Source: Planctomycetaceae bacterium (GTDB lineage: Bacteria > Planctomycetota > UBA1135 > GCA-002686595). From it: a stretch of 64,000 nt of DNA. The notes beneath the pieces were generated by a model. The model searched no databases, was not told where the DNA came from, and saw nothing but the letters and a program-made list of their open reading frames with translations. The stretch is taken from the NCBI GenBank assembly GCA_016125265.1, contig WGMC01000006.1, positions 186,001-250,000 on the forward strand. The letters are read 5' to 3'. Position numbers and translations under genes: made by a program. Shown piece by piece: positions 61,292 through 64,000 of the stretch (position 1 is its first letter; the number at the start of each line of letters is the position of its first letter).

Positions 61292-63408
61292 CCCGCGCCG
61301 AGGAGGACGCCCGGGCGCGCGCCGCGCGTCTCGCGGAGTTTTCCTGCGAGGTGCTCGACTGGAGCGCCGTATTGGCGCTGTTCCGGCCGTTCGCGCGCTC
61401 GGCGCTGGGGCGACGCGCGCTCGAACTGCGAGTGCCGCTTCCCGAGGCGGAGGCGCGTGCCGCGATCGAACGACTGCTCGAGTGGGAGACGGCCGGTTCG
61501 GACCTCGGCGAACCGCCGCTCGGCGGGCTCTGCGACGCGCCGGGCCGCCTGGCGCGCGCGGCGGAGGAATCGCGGGCGCTCCTGGGTGAGGAACTGGTAG
61601 CGATCGCGGGCTTCCTGCGCTGCTCCGCCGCCCTGCGCGAATGGCTGGGCGAACGCCGCGCGCAACTGCCCTTCAACGGCCGGCTGGGCCAACGCCTGCC
61701 CGACCTGAGCGCCCTTCGTTCCGAACTCGAAGCCGGCCTCGACGGCGCCGGTGCGCCGCGGGACGAGGCGTCGCCCGTGCTCGGGCGCCTGCGCGCGGAA
61801 CTGCGCGTGTTGACGCGGCAGCTCGAATCGGCGCTGAAGGAGTTGGCCCATCGACCCAGCGCCCGCACGGCGCTCTCGGACGGGCACGTGGGTCAGGTGC
61901 ACCAGCGCCACGGGCGTTGGGTGCTCGCGATCAAGTCCACGCACTTGGGGCAGGTGCCCGGCGCGGTGCTCGACCGCTCGGCGAGTGGCGAGACTCTCTA
62001 CGTGGAACCGCGCGAGTTCGCCGACCTCGGCAACCGCATGGTCGAGCTGCGCGCCGACGAGGCCCGCGAGTCGAGCCGCCTGTTCGTGCAGTGGACCCGC
62101 GCGGTGCTAGCCAAACGCAGCGCGATCGAGACCGCCGCGGCCGCGCTGGCCGACTTCGAGCTCGGCTTGGTCGGCCGCGACATGGCGCGGGCCTACGGCG
62201 GGCGTGCTCCGCTGTTGCCGGGCATGTCGGGGGCGGCCGACGAGCTCGTGCTGCGCGGCGCAAGACACCCGCTGCTCGTCGAACAGGAGCGCGCGGGGCG
62301 CATTCCGCGCTGTGTGCCCCTCGACCTGCGCCTCGGAGGAAGTTTCGACCAACTGTTGATCACGGGGCCGAACACCGGCGGCAAGACGCTCGTGCTCAAG
62401 ACCGCCGGGGTGTGTGTGCTGCTCGCGAGTTCGGGCCTGCCGATCCTGGCCGACGCGGGCAGCACCGTGCCGCTCTACCGCGCCGTCGCCGCGGACATCG
62501 GCGACGAGCAGGAGGTCGAGCAGAGCCTCTCCACGTTCGCATCCCACGTGGCGCGCATCGCCGCCGGGCTGAAACGCGCCGGCCGCGACGTGTTGCTCCT
62601 GCTCGACGAAGTGGGCGGCGCGACGGATCCCGAAGAGGGCGCGGCGCTCGGCGAGTCGCTGCTCGAGCATCTCCTGGAGCGCCGCGTGCCGACACTTGCC
62701 ACCACGCACTTGGCCAGCCTGGTCGAATACGCGTGGCGCCACGCCCGCGTCGAGAACGCGAGTGTGGAGTTCGACTTCGAGCGCCTCGCTCCGACGTACC
62801 GTCTCCTCGTGGGCACACCCGGTGCGAGCCAGGCCCTCGACATCGCACTCCGGCTCGGGCTGCCCGCCGCGCTCGTCCAGCGCGCGCGCCAACGCATGGT
62901 GCGCCAGGACGACCGCGCGGCGGCGCTGATCCGCGATCTGGGCGAAGCGCGGCTGGCCGCCGAGCGCGCGCGGGCCGACGCGGACGAACGCCTCTCCCAG
63001 GTGGTCGAACGCCAGCGGATCCTGGAGCACGGCGAAGCGGAGTTGGAGCGCCGCCGCGGCGAACTGGCGGCCGAACTCGAGGGCGAGCTGGAGCGGCGCC
63101 TCGCTCCCTCCGCTGGCGCCCTCGAGCGGCTCGCGAACCTGCTCGACCAGGTATCCCAACCCCAGCGGCAGGCCCTCGCGGAGCCGGTGGCGGCGCTCGG
63201 CGCCGCCGTGGGGGCCGCGCGGCTTTCCGACTACCGGGAGAGTTTCCTGGCGCGCCTGGCGAAGGGTTCGCCCGTCTGGTTGCCGCGCTACGGCCGCCGC
63301 TGCCCGGTTTTGCAGGTGGACCGCACCCGCCGCCGCCTGCGCGTGCGCCTCGGCCAGCGCGACGTCGACGTTTCTTTCGACGACGTCGCGGCCTTCGAGG
63401 CCCTTTGA
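61270..63408 (+). CDS. mutS2: MutS2-family ATPase lacking the Smr nuclease domain
   Basis: A 712-residue MutS2 homologue starting at GTG 61270 inside the end of the GT-C gene. The core and lever domains (1 to about 340) hold FRPFARSALGRRALE, SDGHVGQVHQRHGRWVLAIKSTHLGQVPGAVLDRSASGETLYVEP. The ATPase has Walker A TGPNTGGKT (about 366-373), a DxxEVEQSLSTFASHV block, Walker B DVLLLLDEVGGATDPEEGAALGESLLE and TTHLASLVEY. A coiled coil (about 550-620) and a KOW-like beta segment (VWLPRYGRRCPVLQVDRTRRRLRVRLGQRDVDVSFDDV) follow, then the stop. The C-terminal Smr endonuclease domain of about 80 residues usual in MutS2 is absent. MutS2 acts in suppression of recombination or on collided ribosomes, and loss of Smr would remove cleavage. 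Confidence 0.9.
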   Translation: MSSRAALTRAEEDARARAARLAEFSCEVLDWSAVLALFRPFARSALGRRALELRVPLPEAEARAAIERLLEWETAGSDLGEPPLGGLCDAPGRLARAAEESRALLGEELVAIAGFLRCSAALREWLGERRAQLPFNGRLGQRLPDLSALRSELEAGLDGAGAPRDEASPVLGRLRAELRVLTRQLESALKELAHRPSARTALSDGHVGQVHQRHGRWVLAIKSTHLGQVPGAVLDRSASGETLYVEPREFADLGNRMVELRADEARESSRLFVQWTRAVLAKRSAIETAAAALADFELGLVGRDMARAYGGRAPLLPGMSGAADELVLRGARHPLLVEQERAGRIPRCVPLDLRLGGSFDQLLITGPNTGGKTLVLKTAGVCVLLASSGLPILADAGSTVPLYRAVAADIGDEQEVEQSLSTFASHVARIAAGLKRAGRDVLLLLDEVGGATDPEEGAALGESLLEHLLERRVPTLATTHLASLVEYAWRHARVENASVEFDFERLAPTYRLLVGTPGASQALDIALRLGLPAALVQRARQRMVRQDDRAAALIRDLGEARLAAERARADADERLSQVVERQRILEHGEAELERRRGELAAELEGELERRLAPSAGALERLANLLDQVSQPQRQALAEPVAALGAAVGAARLSDYRESFLARLAKGSPVWLPRYGRRCPVLQVDRTRRRLRVRLGQRDVDVSFDDVAAFEAL

Positions 63409-63489
63409 CGCCGACCTTCGGTCCCTGCGGCGCGGCCCGCGGAACCGCGCCGACTCCGGTCGGTTGCAGCTTGGGGCTAGGCTGGCGTC

Positions 63490-63506
63490 CGCGGCCAAAG
63501 GCCGCG
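63490..63506. terminator. stem-loop downstream of mutS2
   Basis: CGCGGCC-AAA-GGCCGCG, a perfect 7-bp stem. It lies between mutS2 and the next gene, downstream of TAGGCT (63478-63483), which could be a promoter for the next gene; the hairpin would then be in its leader. Confidence 0.4.
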
Positions 63507-63551
63507 CGCCTTGGCCGTCTGCCCCGCTCCCGGTCCCCTAGGAACCTCCCC

Positions 63552-64000
63552 ATGTCGATCTCCCGAACCACGCGCATCGCCGTTCTCGGCGCTCCCCTGA
63601 TCCTGGTCGCCGGCGCCCTCGCCGCGCCCCGCAACCCCGCCGGGCATCTGCTCGCCAGCGAGTACAAGGCGGGTGCCGCGATCGAGGTGCTCATGGAGAG
63701 CAGTTCGACGATGGAGCTGCTCGCCAGTCGCGTCGAGCGCGACGGCGAAGTCATGGAAGCGCCGACCACCGGCGCCGGCTCGTCCGACTCCTGGAGCGCC
63801 ACGTGGACCGACAAGCTCGAGGCCGTCGAGGACAACCGCCCGACGGCGCTGCTGCGCACGTTTGGCGAGGTGGCGGGCAGCCGCGGCGGGCGCGATGGGG
63901 CCGTCGACATGGAATCGCCCTTCGACGAAGCCGTCGTGCGGTTGACGGTGGAGGGTGAGGAAGTCACGGCGACCGCGGTGGAGGGCTCCGATCTGCCCCA
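63552..64000 (+). CDS. N-terminal part of an exported protein, cut by the window end
   Basis: 149 codons without a stop to the last base. The signal peptide is RIAVLGAPLILVAGALAAP. The mature part is Ser/Glu/Asp-rich (EYKAGAAIEVLMESSSTMELLAS, VERDGEVMEAP, LLRTFGEVAGSRGG). No family recognised. Start: the ATG at 63552; TAGGAA at 63540-63545 lies 6 nt before it. Confidence 0.7.
   Translation, partial: MSISRTTRIAVLGAPLILVAGALAAPRNPAGHLLASEYKAGAAIEVLMESSSTMELLASRVERDGEVMEAPTTGAGSSDSWSATWTDKLEAVEDNRPTALLRTFGEVAGSRGGRDGAVDMESPFDEAVVRLTVEGEEVTATAVEGSDLP

Overview
The window is about 70% G+C, densely coded on both strands, and looks like chromosomal core genome of a planctomycete-like bacterium. I infer this from the style of the genes, not from any marker gene. 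The signs are a fused SecDF, a VIT/von Willebrand protein, a PknB-type kinase with a long C-terminal part, an FG-GAP repeat lipoprotein, a parallel-beta-helix-like exported protein, many small lipoproteins and an HU protein with a proline-rich tail. The MCE/MlaFED transporter and the many lipoproteins indicate a Gram-negative (diderm) envelope. I saw no rRNA, tRNA, CRISPR array, transposase or integrase.

Layout. 0.1-6.3 kb: K+-dependent membrane pyrophosphatase, a DedA protein, hemB and a two-domain acyltransferase. 6.4-9.7 kb: an ABC-type operon (ATPase, permease, small protein) divergent from an FHA-domain membrane protein. 9.7-14.6 kb: an exported beta-helix-like protein, then a sigma54-dependent activator divergent from an FAD-linked oxidase that carries a sigma54-type promoter. 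14.5-24 kb: two glycosyltransferase groups, the second with a flippase, flanking a phosphatase-like protein, a DUF4920-like lipoprotein, an SDR oxidoreductase and a VIT/VWA protein. A 17-bp minisatellite lies at 16.8 kb. 24-30.7 kb: a large exported protein, a small membrane protein, the FG-GAP lipoprotein and a carboxypeptidase-regulatory-like protein. 30.7-39.3 kb: hutH and hutU, with a lipoprotein, a Ser/Thr kinase and two more lipoproteins between them. 39.3-43.8 kb: lexA, nadB, hflX. 43.8-49.6 kb: a LysM-like protein, secDF, rplS, trmD and divergent riboflavin synthase. 49.6-54 kb: mlaD, mlaF, mlaE, preceded on the same strand by a lipoprotein built of aromatic-Pro repeats. 54-64 kb: trpS, two lipoproteins, dtd, an HU protein, cystathionine gamma-synthase, a GT-C glycosyltransferase, a MutS2 without an Smr domain, and the start of an exported protein cut by the window end.

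How the genes work together. Neighbouring reading frames are often coupled by 1-4 bp overlaps (ATGA, GTGA, TTGA, TGATG). Several start choices, including GTG and TTG starts, rest on this. Several first genes have a TA-rich hexamer (TACAAT, TAGAAT, TAGGCT, TACCCT) ending only 6-10 nt before the start codon and no Shine-Dalgarno sequence, which suggests leaderless or nearly leaderless transcripts. The most interesting items are the sigma54 regulator/oxidase pair, the possible outer-membrane partner of the Mla system, the leaderless-promoter pattern, the degenerate acyltransferase fusion and the Smr-less MutS2.
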